The translations under genes and the position numbers were made by a program. Shown in pieces: positions 1 to 7,125 of a DNA stretch of 47,167 nucleotides. Source of the DNA: Ignavibacteria bacterium. Lineage in GTDB: Bacteria; Bacteroidota; Ignavibacteria; Ignavibacteriales; SURF-24. Below the pieces are notes generated by a model. It saw only the letters and a list, made by a program, of their open reading frames with translations. It was not told the DNA's origin and searched no databases. The stretch is from positions 1-47,167 of the forward strand of contig JAAXKN010000034.1 in assembly GCA_025612375.1 (NCBI GenBank), in the 5' to 3' direction. Each line of letters starts with the position of its first letter. The stretch's first letter is position 1.

Positions 1-39
1 TATTGTAAATTTTTTCTTTATGAAAATAAATACAAATAT

Positions 40-47
40 TATTTTTG
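40..47 (+). promoter_or_regulatory. Possible Bacteroidetes-type -7 element upstream of rmuC
   Basis: The octamer TATTTTTG matches the TAnnTTTG consensus of the -7 box used by the primary sigma factor of Bacteroidetes. It lies 58 bases before the rmuC start codon in AT-rich sequence. No clear TTTG -33 box is seen at the proper spacing, so the call rests on the -7 box and position only. Confidence 0.25.
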
Positions 48-105
48 CCTAAGTTACGTATGAAATAAATTAATAATTACAGAACCGGCCTCAAGGAGTA
101 AATAT

Positions 106-1464
106 ATGCAGGAACTGCTGCTTTTTATAATACTGTTTATGCTGACGGTAATTCTGCTCCTTACCGTTAGGATATGGAAAAACAGCGCGCATGAGACTTC
201 AAGCAAGCTGCCAGATGAACTCAGGGGGATGCTCTCTGAAGGCTTCAGCAGGACAGAAAAGGAAATCAGGGCCGAATTTTCTTCCAGCCGTTCTGAGGCA
301 AATAATCAGTCAGTTCAGCTTAGAACGGAATTAAACAACATTTTCAGGCTCCTGGAAGACTCCCTTCTTAAGCGGATGGTAGACTTATCAAAACTCCAGA
401 AGTCGCAGCTCGACATTTTCAGTGGAAACTTAGTTTCCCTTTCGAAAACAGTTGACGAAAAGATTGCGGCACTGACGCAGACAAACGAAAAGAAATTCGA
501 AGAGCTAAAAGAAAAAGTGCAGGAAAAGCTTGGGGAACTTCAGACCAGCAATTCACAAAAGCTGGAAGAAATGCGTCTAACTGTGGATGAGAAACTGCAG
601 TCCACCTTGGAAAAAAGGCTGGGCGATTCTTTCCGTCTGGTAAGTGAACGCCTTGAAATGGTGCACCGCGGGCTTGGTGAAATGCAGAGCCTGGCAAACG
701 GGGTTGGCGACCTGAAGCGTGTACTTTCAAATATCAAAACCCGGGGCACCTGGGGGGAAGTACAGCTTGGCAGCCTTATTGAACAGATACTTTCGCCGGA
801 GCAGTATTCGAAAAATGTTGCCACAAAAAAGAACAGCTCCTGCATCGTGGAGTATGCCGTAAAAATGCCCGGGCGCGGCAACTCTCCGGAAGAAGCACTA
901 TGGCTTCCTATAGATGCCAAATTCCCTCTTGAAGACTACCAGAGGCTCTGTGAGGCACAGGATTCAGCAGAAACGGCTTTTGTTGAAGAAAGCGCCAAAG
1001 CCCTGGAGAACAGGATAAAATCTGAAGCCCGGGACATAAAGGAAAAGTACCTCGATCCCCCGAACACAACAGACTTTGCAATACTTTTTCTGCCCGTAGA
1101 GGGCCTTTATGCAGAAATATTAAGGCGTCCCGGCCTGACAGAGAAGATTCAGAATGAATTCCGCGTAATAGTTGCAGGGCCTACGACACTGACGGCAATA
1201 TTAAACAGCCTTCAGATGGGATTCAGAACACTCGCAATTGAGAAGCGTTCCAGCGAGGTCTGGAACCTGCTCGGGATGGTTAAAACTGAATTCAGTAATT
1301 TCGGCACCATTCTGGACAAAACCCGGAAAAAGCTGCAGGAGGCAAGCAACACAATTGAAAATGCCTCAGTGGCATCAAGGAGAATTGAGAGGAAATTAAA
1401 GGACGTACAGGCTCTTCCGGCCAGTGAGGGCCTTGAGTTATTAATTGAAAACACTGAGGATTAA
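106..1464 (+). CDS. rmuC: DNA recombination protein RmuC
   Basis: A 452-residue protein with one N-terminal membrane segment (about residues 3-24), a long charged coiled coil (about 60-190) and a C-terminal RmuC domain (about 190-430). Conserved blocks visible are TWGEVQL near residue 214, PIDAKFPLEDY near 267, and PTTLTAILNSLQMGFRTLAI near 359. RmuC proteins are related in fold to restriction-endonuclease-like nucleases and limit DNA inversions between repeats; the membrane anchor and coiled coil are usual. The start is supported by AAGGAG at 93-98, seven bases before the ATG. Length fits the family. It appears monocistronic. Family identification is firm; the biochemical role is poorly known in the whole family. 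Confidence 0.9.
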   Translation: MQELLLFIILFMLTVILLLTVRIWKNSAHETSSKLPDELRGMLSEGFSRTEKEIRAEFSSSRSEANNQSVQLRTELNNIFRLLEDSLLKRMVDLSKLQKSQLDIFSGNLVSLSKTVDEKIAALTQTNEKKFEELKEKVQEKLGELQTSNSQKLEEMRLTVDEKLQSTLEKRLGDSFRLVSERLEMVHRGLGEMQSLANGVGDLKRVLSNIKTRGTWGEVQLGSLIEQILSPEQYSKNVATKKNSSCIVEYAVKMPGRGNSPEEALWLPIDAKFPLEDYQRLCEAQDSAETAFVEESAKALENRIKSEARDIKEKYLDPPNTTDFAILFLPVEGLYAEILRRPGLTEKIQNEFRVIVAGPTTLTAILNSLQMGFRTLAIEKRSSEVWNLLGMVKTEFSNFGTILDKTRKKLQEASNTIENASVASRRIERKLKDVQALPASEGLELLIENTED

Positions 1465-1486
1465 TTAGGAAAATTTCCATATATTC

Positions 1487-1541
1487 GCGGTTAAATACGT
1501 TTTAACGGATATAACCGCTTAATTTATTGCCCGGTTAAGCG
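1487..1541 (+). other. Competing inverted repeats in the rmuC-kinase intergenic region
   Basis: In the 254-base gap 1465-1718 three hairpins share bases and cannot all form: GTTAAA (1490-1495) with TTTAAC (1501-1506); GCGGTTA (1487-1493) with TAACCGC (1512-1518); and CGCTTAA (1516-1522) with TTAAGCG (1535-1541). No U-run follows, so this is not a standard terminator. The rest of the gap is AT-rich, with a direct repeat of GATAGCTTT just before the kinase gene, and no gene that I can support. Confidence 0.35.
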
Positions 1542-1718
1542 ATAATATGTAATGATTCGGAACACCCTCTTTAAAATCGACAAAAAAAGGGGATGTATGT
1601 GAGACTCAGCTTGTATTTGATCCTATTGAGCAGGCAGGATTCCATGTTGATTCCTGAGGTTAATTAGTTAAATCATTTAAAAAGATAGCTTTTTTACGAT
1701 AGCTTTGGAATTTCTTTC

Positions 1719-3809
1719 ATGATAAAAATCCGTACCAAGATCTCTGTTATCTTAGCTTTGATTTTTTTCTTAAATGCGCTTGCAGTTATATCATTTTTGG
1801 ATTTATACCTGCTGATTGCTCTTGAGGCACTGGTCTTTTCAGTTGTTTCAGTACTTTTGTGGAAGTGGGTTGCCGTCCCGGTCAATAATCTCTATAAAAG
1901 CTTTCAGAATGAAAATCTGTCTTTAATTCTGCCTCTTTTAGAAGAAAAATCCGAATTCGGGGAGTTTGCAAACTTTTTAACCAGCTTTATAAAACAGAGG
2001 AAAGACCTTGAGTACGGAATCAGGCACAGGCGACTTGCTGAATCTGAACTTAAGCGTGCACACATTGAGCTGGAAGAAAGGGTGGTTCAAAGGACAAATG
2101 AACTTCTTGTGACAAATCAGCTTTTGAAAAATGAGATTGAAGAAAGGAAATCCATTGAGCGTTCTCTTACTGAAACGGAAGACAATCTGCGCGTCCTGGC
2201 AGAAACCACAAAGGATGTCCTCTACCGCTTAAGATACGCTACTTTAACCTACGATTATCTGAGCCCCGCTATAAGCAACCTGACGGGCTACACATTTGAA
2301 GAGATAAACCAGATCGGCCTTGCTGGGATCATTAAAAAGAGGGAATTTCACAGCCAGTCGAATGCAGAAGAGGTAAAAAAGCTAAGAACTGACTCAGGTT
2401 TTAAAGAATATCAGGCAGATTACCTGATCTGCCGGAAAAACGGCGAACTTATCTGGGTCAGTGATCATTCCTTTGCATGGCGCGAAAAGTCAGGTGAACT
2501 CATCGGCTCTGTTGGAGTACTGCAGGATATTACGAAAAGAAAGCTTTCAGAAATAATGCTTCAGCGCCAGGATGAAATTTTGAAGGCAATAAGCTTTCAG
2601 GCTGAGATGTTCCTGAAATCTTCCAGATGGGATGAAAACATTGACCAGGTGCTCAAAAGACTTGGTGAGGCAGCACAGGTAAGCCGCGTATACATATTCA
2701 GGAATAAAACTGATGAGGAAGGCTTGCTTTTAATGCAGCAGCTTTATGAGTGGACAGCCGAGGGGATTCCCCCCCAGATTGATAACCCCATACTTCAGGA
2801 ACTGCCTTACAGTAATGTATTTACTGATTCTGAAGTCAGTGCTTTACGCAGGAATGAAGTTTCTATCAGCAATCTGGAAACTATGGCCCCGGAAGGAAAG
2901 CCCTTAATCGAAGCACAGGATATCAAATCTCTGGTAATCGTTCCAATTTTCGTCGGGAAAAACTGGTGGGGTTTCATTGGATTTGACGACTGTCTGGAAA
3001 TAAGGGATTGGTCGTTTGCTGAGACTGAAGCCCTGAAGACAGCCGGCGATATGATTGGGGCTGCAATGCTGCAGAACTCCTATGAAGATGAGCTCATTAA
3101 GGCAAAGCAGCTTGCCGAGCGTTCAGACAGGCTGAAGACTGACTTCCTTACACAGATGTCGCATGAGATCAGAACTCCCCTTAATACAATTCTAAGCTAT
3201 ATTTCGCTTATTAAAGAAGATGTTGAGAGTAGAAATTTTGAGGACCTGCCGCTGTTCTTTGAAACAGTTGATAATGGGGGTAAAAGGCTTATCCGTACAA
3301 TCGACCTCATACTTAATATGTCGCAGGTGCAGACAGGCAACATTGAGTGCAAATATGCAGAACTCGACCTGTCCGAAGAAATCCTGGGGCTTCAGCAGGA
3401 ATTTTCAGTTATTGCCGAGCGCAAGGGGCTTGAGCTTTCTTTTAACAATAATGCCGCAAAAAGCAGCATAATTGGCGACAAATATACGGTAGACCAGATA
3501 TTTGAAAACATTATCGGCAATGCCATCAAGTTCACCCCCTCGGGAAAAATTGATGTAAATCTTTATAACCGCAACGGCAGCGTTTGCGTGGACGTTAAGG
3601 ATACCGGTATCGGGATTCTGAAAGAGTACATTCCTCACCTTTTTTCCCCTTTTTCGCAGGAGGAAACGGGCTATACAAGGCGCTTTGACGGAAACGGCCT
3701 TGGCCTGGCACTTGTGAAAAAATATGCAGAACTAAATGAGGCCGAAATTTATGTGCAGTCAGAAAAAGGAGTAGGCTCTACCTTTACGGTATCTTTTAAG
3801 AAATTCTAA
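1719..3809 (+). CDS. Orphan membrane PAS-GAF sensor histidine kinase
   Basis: A 696-residue two-component sensor. Two hydrophobic segments at about 8-25 and 30-50 anchor the N-terminus with almost no loop between them, so sensing is probably membrane or cytoplasmic. A coiled coil (about 85-150) leads to a PAS domain with its PAC end near GVLQDITKRK (about 151-275), a GAF domain (about 285-445), a HisKA domain with MSHEIRTPLN and phospho-acceptor His482, and an ATPase domain showing the N box (NIIGNAIKFTP), G1 box (DTGIGI) and G2 box (GNGLGLALV). No receiver domain is fused and no response regulator gene is adjacent. No good Shine-Dalgarno sequence precedes the ATG at 1719, so the start is moderately certain. 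The signal and the partner cannot be read from sequence. Confidence 0.88.
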   Translation: MIKIRTKISVILALIFFLNALAVISFLDLYLLIALEALVFSVVSVLLWKWVAVPVNNLYKSFQNENLSLILPLLEEKSEFGEFANFLTSFIKQRKDLEYGIRHRRLAESELKRAHIELEERVVQRTNELLVTNQLLKNEIEERKSIERSLTETEDNLRVLAETTKDVLYRLRYATLTYDYLSPAISNLTGYTFEEINQIGLAGIIKKREFHSQSNAEEVKKLRTDSGFKEYQADYLICRKNGELIWVSDHSFAWREKSGELIGSVGVLQDITKRKLSEIMLQRQDEILKAISFQAEMFLKSSRWDENIDQVLKRLGEAAQVSRVYIFRNKTDEEGLLLMQQLYEWTAEGIPPQIDNPILQELPYSNVFTDSEVSALRRNEVSISNLETMAPEGKPLIEAQDIKSLVIVPIFVGKNWWGFIGFDDCLEIRDWSFAETEALKTAGDMIGAAMLQNSYEDELIKAKQLAERSDRLKTDFLTQMSHEIRTPLNTILSYISLIKEDVESRNFEDLPLFFETVDNGGKRLIRTIDLILNMSQVQTGNIECKYAELDLSEEILGLQQEFSVIAERKGLELSFNNNAAKSSIIGDKYTVDQIFENIIGNAIKFTPSGKIDVNLYNRNGSVCVDVKDTGIGILKEYIPHLFSPFSQEETGYTRRFDGNGLGLALVKKYAELNEAEIYVQSEKGVGSTFTVSFKKF

Positions 3810-3828
3810 GTCACTTGCGCCTTTTTTC

Positions 3829-3896
3829 AGTTTACCGGTAAATTTCTTTTTTTCACCGATTATGTCTTTGGAAATGTTTCTTTGATGTTATTTTTG
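3829..3896 (+). promoter_or_regulatory. Promoter region of the LiaF-LytS-LytR operon
   Basis: TTTG at 3867-3870 is followed after 18 bases by TATTTTTG at 3889-3896, a near match to the Bacteroidetes promoter (TTTG, 19-21 bases, TAnnTTTG). The start codon lies 31 bases further on. Upstream sits a perfect 12-base palindrome TTTACCGGTAAA at 3831-3842, and the -33 box lies in an imperfect direct repeat (ATGTCTTTG at 3862-3870, ATGTTTCTTTG at 3874-3884), a layout of the kind LytTR regulators bind. The promoter is reasonable; the operator roles are inference. Confidence 0.45.
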
Positions 3897-3927
3897 TAGT
3901 AGATAAAATAATCAAAGAGGAATTACA

Positions 3928-4686
3928 ATGAGTGAGATTAGAAGAAGATCCGGAAGAACACTTTTTCTTGGCGCTGTAATTATTGTTATAGGCGTCCTTT
4001 TGCTTTTAGCCAACCTGGACATGCTGATGTTCCCTTTAAGGGAATTCACTTACTTCCCGCAGGGAATCCTGATTTTAATAGGCATTATTTTAATGGCAAA
4101 CGGGAATTTCAGGGGAGGCTCCATACTGACCATTCTCGGAGTTCTATTCTGGGCATCACACCATTATGATTACGACATCTGGACCATATGGCCTGTACTG
4201 CTGATAATACTCGGCGTATACATTTTGCTTGGCGTCGGCCGCCCGCACAGAAGATTCAGGGACCATGCTGCCGAGAAGATTGCAGACCATGTAAATGAAC
4301 ACTTCAAGCAGAGATTTGACAGAGGAGCTAACTCAGCAAGCGAAGACTTCCTCGATGAAACAGCTGTCTTCAGCGGCATAAAAAAATCTGTTACTTCAGA
4401 AAATTTTCAGGGCGGCAGAATAACTTCAATCTTCGGGGGCTCGGAAATAGACCTTTATAACTGTAAACTGGCTCCCGGAAATAACATTCTTGAAGTAACG
4501 GCAATCTTCGGCGGAACCACGCTTTTTATTCCCAGGGACTGGAAGGTGGTCGTTGAGGCGACCCCGATTTTAGGCGGCTTTTCAGACGAAAGAAGAAAAG
4601 ATCCCAGCATTACATATTCAGACGACAGAAAGCTGGTCATAAGAGGGCTCCTGCTCTTTGGCGGCGGGGAAATTAAAACCGCATAA
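3928..4686 (+). CDS. LiaF-like membrane protein (DUF5668 plus LiaF C-terminal domain)
   Basis: A 252-residue protein with four closely packed membrane segments between about residues 12 and 98, then a charged linker, then a soluble domain (about 140-252) with repeated glycine-rich turns (SIFGGSEIDL, AIFGGTTLFIP, PILGGFSD, LLFGGGEI). This matches the LiaF/DUF2154 C-terminal beta fold. In Firmicutes LiaF inhibits the LiaSR envelope-stress system. Here it is the first gene of a unit with a LytS-type kinase and LytTR regulator, starting two bases before the kinase gene, so a modulatory role on that kinase is the natural guess. Start supported by AGAGG about seven bases upstream. The domain call is good; the function is inferred from context. 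Confidence 0.8.
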   Translation: MSEIRRRSGRTLFLGAVIIVIGVLLLLANLDMLMFPLREFTYFPQGILILIGIILMANGNFRGGSILTILGVLFWASHHYDYDIWTIWPVLLIILGVYILLGVGRPHRRFRDHAAEKIADHVNEHFKQRFDRGANSASEDFLDETAVFSGIKKSVTSENFQGGRITSIFGGSEIDLYNCKLAPGNNILEVTAIFGGTTLFIPRDWKVVVEATPILGGFSDERRKDPSITYSDDRKLVIRGLLLFGGGEIKTA

Positions 4687-4688
4687 TT

Positions 4689-5741
4689 ATGAGTAATCCG
4701 CTTCTCATACTAAGAAACTTTCTCTTTTACCTGTTTATATGGATAACGGTTGGCGTTATCCATATATTATTTCTTTACAATTCAGCAAGCCTGAGCCTTA
4801 AGGATTCAATTTCAGACAGCATTGTCTTTAACATAGTCTACATGGGCCTGGGCCTGGGATTGTGGTACCCTGTTAAGTTTCTTTCCATAGAAAACCGCAG
4901 CAGTTCCCGCTTCGCCCTTCAGCACGTACTGGCAGCTCTTTCCACTTCGGTTTTATGGCTTGGGTTGTCTGCCCTTATTTTGCTAGTAGTATTAAATCCC
5001 GGAAGGGAACTTGACAGCTTCCTTATGCGGACTGCAGGATGGAGAATTCTTATAGGTGTTATGTTATATGTTATAATTGCCTCATTTTATTACCTTTACA
5101 TTTTTTACAACAGCTACAATGAAAAGCTAATAAAGGAGTCAGAGCTCAAAAGCTATGCCCGGGAAGCCGAGCTGAAATCCTTAAAGTATCAGATCAATCC
5201 CCACTTCCTGTTTAACAGCCTTAATTCCATAAGCTCACTTACGCTGACGGATCCATCAAAGGCGAGGGAAATGACAATAAAGCTTTCCGAGTATATGAGA
5301 ATGACGCTCTCGGAAAGTGAAAAACAGTTCCATAATCTTTCAGAAGAGATTAAAAATGTAAGGCTTTATCTCGATATTGAAAAAGTGAGGTTTGGAAGTA
5401 AATTTGAGTATGTTGAAGAGCTCGCTTCCTCCTCAAGCGGAGTAATGATCCCGCCAATGATTCTTCAGCCTCTTTTAGAGAATGCGATAAAATACGGCGT
5501 ATATGAAAGCCTTGAGAAGGTTATAATTAAGTTAAGCTGCCAAAAAGAGAATAATTATCTGAAAATCTCGGTTGAAAACAACTACGACCAGGAGGCCGTA
5601 TCCCCGTCAGGGGAAAAAATAGGATTGAAGAATATACTAAACAGGCTCTCCTTAGTTTACCATCAGGATAATTTACTCGTTGTAGATAACAGGGATGGCA
5701 TTTTTAAGGTAAATATATTTATTCCTTTGGGAGAATCTTAA
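4689..5741 (+). CDS. LytS/YehU-family sensor histidine kinase
   Basis: A 350-residue kinase of the LytS type. Four membrane segments fill residues 1-150, followed by a short coiled coil and the His_kinase domain with the motif INPHFLFNSLNS, whose phospho-acceptor is His172. The ATP-binding part contains PPMILQPLLENAIKYG (N box) and a glycine-rich GLKNILNRL segment. It begins two bases after the LiaF-like gene and ends five bases before the LytTR regulator gene, so the three are surely one operon. No extracellular sensor domain is present; sensing probably uses the membrane segments or the LiaF-like partner. Confidence 0.9.
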   Translation: MSNPLLILRNFLFYLFIWITVGVIHILFLYNSASLSLKDSISDSIVFNIVYMGLGLGLWYPVKFLSIENRSSSRFALQHVLAALSTSVLWLGLSALILLVVLNPGRELDSFLMRTAGWRILIGVMLYVIIASFYYLYIFYNSYNEKLIKESELKSYAREAELKSLKYQINPHFLFNSLNSISSLTLTDPSKAREMTIKLSEYMRMTLSESEKQFHNLSEEIKNVRLYLDIEKVRFGSKFEYVEELASSSSGVMIPPMILQPLLENAIKYGVYESLEKVIIKLSCQKENNYLKISVENNYDQEAVSPSGEKIGLKNILNRLSLVYHQDNLLVVDNRDGIFKVNIFIPLGES

Positions 5742-5746
5742 AAACC

Positions 5747-6496
5747 ATGAGTAAAATAAATACAGTCATAATTGATGACGAACCCCTTGCCAGAGAAATC
5801 GTAAAGGCGTATCTGAAAAATTTCCCGGAAATTGAAATTGCCGCTGAATGCGATAACGGGTTCCAGGGAATTAAGGCAATAAATGAATTTAAGCCCGACC
5901 TCATTTTTCTTGACGTCCAGATGCCGAAAATCAACGGATTTGAGATGCTTGAACTTTTAGAAGAGCTCCCTGTGGTAATTTTTACAACTGCCTACGACCA
6001 GTACGCGCTGAAAGCCTTCGAGGCAAATGCGGCAGACTACCTGCTGAAGCCTTTTTCAGAAGAAAGGTTTTCCGAGGCGATAAGCAAAGCTTCTTTCTTC
6101 CTTGCCGATAAAAAGAGAAACGAGGAAACCCTGGGAAACGTTTTTGAACAGATGGATAAAAAGAAAGAATTCCTGGAAAGAGTAGTCGTCAAAAACGGCC
6201 CCAGGATACACATCATTCCGGCAGATAAAATTTCTTTTATTGAGGCCCAGGATGACTATGTAATGATTAATACTGCTGAAGGCCGGTTCCTGAAGCAGAA
6301 AACGATGAAATTCTTTGAAGACCACCTTAATCCCGAGGAGTTCATAAGGATACACCGCTCCTTCCTCGTGCGCCTGTCTGAAATAAAACAGATAGAGCTC
6401 TTTGAAAAAGAGACCTACCGCGTTCAGACCTCAGGCGGTAAATTCCTCCCGGTAAGCAAGAGCGGGTACTCGAGACTGAAGGAAATTTTCCAGTAA
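5747..6496 (+). CDS. LytTR-family response regulator
   Basis: A 249-residue two-domain regulator. The receiver (about 4-120) has the acidic pair Asp10-Asp11, phospho-acceptor Asp56 in LIFLDVQMPK, the conserved Thr in FTTAYD and Lys in LLKPFS. The C-terminal LytTR DNA-binding domain (about 145-249) shows ISFIEAQDDYVMI and FIRIHRSFLV. LytTR proteins bind direct repeats of about 9-10 bases. It is the cognate regulator of the LytS-type kinase just upstream by operon structure. The repeats around 3862-3884 in the operon promoter are candidate sites for autoregulation, which is inference. Confidence 0.92.
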   Translation: MSKINTVIIDDEPLAREIVKAYLKNFPEIEIAAECDNGFQGIKAINEFKPDLIFLDVQMPKINGFEMLELLEELPVVIFTTAYDQYALKAFEANAADYLLKPFSEERFSEAISKASFFLADKKRNEETLGNVFEQMDKKKEFLERVVVKNGPRIHIIPADKISFIEAQDDYVMINTAEGRFLKQKTMKFFEDHLNPEEFIRIHRSFLVRLSEIKQIELFEKETYRVQTSGGKFLPVSKSGYSRLKEIFQ

Positions 6497-6504
6497 ATCC
6501 TTCA

Positions 6505-6528
6505 GTAAATCTTACCTGTAAGATTTAC
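6505..6528 (+). terminator. Perfect 11-bp inverted repeat after the LytTR gene
   Basis: GTAAATCTTAC (6505-6515) and GTAAGATTTAC (6518-6528) form a perfect AT-rich hairpin nine bases after the regulator stop codon. CAGTAAATC is also repeated directly at 6491-6499 and 6503-6511. There is no clean U-run, so it may be a weak terminator or a binding site rather than a classical terminator. Confidence 0.4.
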
Positions 6529-6635
6529 ATTAATAGGTTTTAGTCCCGGGTTTCGGCATAAATTTCACGGTGGCCCTATTTTTGAAGCTTTTCCTCTAAA
6601 ATTAATTGTCCAATGGTTATCAATCAGAGGTGATT

Positions 6636-6890
6636 ATGTTCATAAAGAAAAGCGAAAAATATTTAAGCGTTGAGGAAGCAGCACTTATCCTGGGCAAAAG
6701 CATAGGCCAGATAAACCTTTATGTCTGGCTTCACATTATACACGACGTTGAAAAAGTGGGCGATTACTACATTATTCCAAAAGAAGAAGTCTACAGGCTT
6801 CAGGGCGACAGCAGGACTTACGACGACAAGCTTGAGGACAGGAAAGCCTATGAGGAAACCATTGAAGACAGCAGTTCATTCAGCTATTAG
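6636..6890 (+). CDS. Small excisionase/MerR-like helix-turn-helix protein
   Basis: An 84-residue protein whose segment from about residue 9 to 50 (YLSVEEAALILGKS, then YVWLHIIHD, then YYIIPKEEVYRL) has the layout of the HTH_17/excisionase family: a helix-turn-helix, a wing-like strand pair and a closing helix. The C-terminus is acidic. I prefer the ATG at 6636 because AGAGG at 6626-6630 lies five bases before it; an in-frame TTG at 6606 has no ribosome site. It stands alone between the LytTR operon and the aldehyde dehydrogenase. No integrase or phage genes are near, so it may be a small regulator or a mobile-element relic. Its last codons lie in a 15-bp tandem repeat. Target unknown. Confidence 0.65.
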   Translation: MFIKKSEKYLSVEEAALILGKSIGQINLYVWLHIIHDVEKVGDYYIIPKEEVYRLQGDSRTYDDKLEDRKAYEETIEDSSSFSY

Positions 6891-6937
6891 ACATTCAGCA
6901 ATTAAAGATTCAGTTATCAATCATTCAGCCATTAAAC
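6878..6937 (+). repeat. Four tandem copies of a 15-bp repeat
   Basis: Four back-to-back units: ATTCAGCTATTAGAC (6878-6892), ATTCAGCAATTAAAG (6893-6907), ATTCAGTTATCAATC (6908-6922) and ATTCAGCCATTAAAC (6923-6937). The consensus is roughly ATTCAGCnATTAAAn. The first unit encodes the last residues and stop codon of the helix-turn-helix gene; the other three are non-coding in that frame. The unit length is a multiple of three, so copy-number changes would not shift frames. Confidence 0.85.
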
Positions 6938-6949
6938 TCCCCCTGTTCT

Positions 6950-6997
6950 TGAGGTGATTGGCTGCGGCCTTCTCGGAAAGCCCGGCTAATCACCTCA
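6950..6997 (+). terminator. Long hairpin downstream of the helix-turn-helix gene
   Basis: TGAGGTGATT (6950-6959) pairs perfectly with AATCACCTCA (6988-6997), and three further pairs (one G-U) extend the stem. The loop is GC-rich and can fold again (GGCCTT against AAAGCC). There is no immediate U-run, so it could be a terminator, part of a small RNA, or a relic of an inverted repeat. The rest of 6998-7125 is AT-rich leader of the next gene. Confidence 0.4.
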
Positions 6998-7074
6998 GGC
7001 ATGTTAAATTTTCTCCTCTTTTTTCACTCCATAATTTAATTTGATTAAAAAAGAATATTTTTTATTTTGGACAA

Positions 7075-7082
7075 TAAATTTG
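7075..7082 (+). promoter_or_regulatory. Possible -7 element of the aldehyde dehydrogenase gene
   Basis: TAAATTTG matches TAnnTTTG and lies 43 bases before the ATG at 7126. A TTTG at 7040-7043 is too far upstream to be its -33 partner, so confidence is low. Confidence 0.22.
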
Positions 7083-7125
7083 AATTAATTCATTAGGATC
7101 CGGAATAAGATTTTAGGGTAACCAT

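Noticed and set aside
1593-1667. A 24-codon open frame after AAAAAGGGG
   Set aside because: The ribosome site abuts the ATG with no spacer, there is no similarity to a known leader peptide, and such short frames arise by chance in AT-rich DNA.
6721-6957. Alternate frame over the 15-bp repeats giving HSAI-type pentapeptides
   Set aside because: No ribosome site precedes it, it overlaps the helix-turn-helix gene in another frame, and the pentapeptides simply mirror the DNA repeat.
6606-6997. A complete mobile element around the excisionase-like gene
   Set aside because: No integrase, transposase, attachment-site pair or target duplication is visible, so only a relic or a plain regulator can be claimed.
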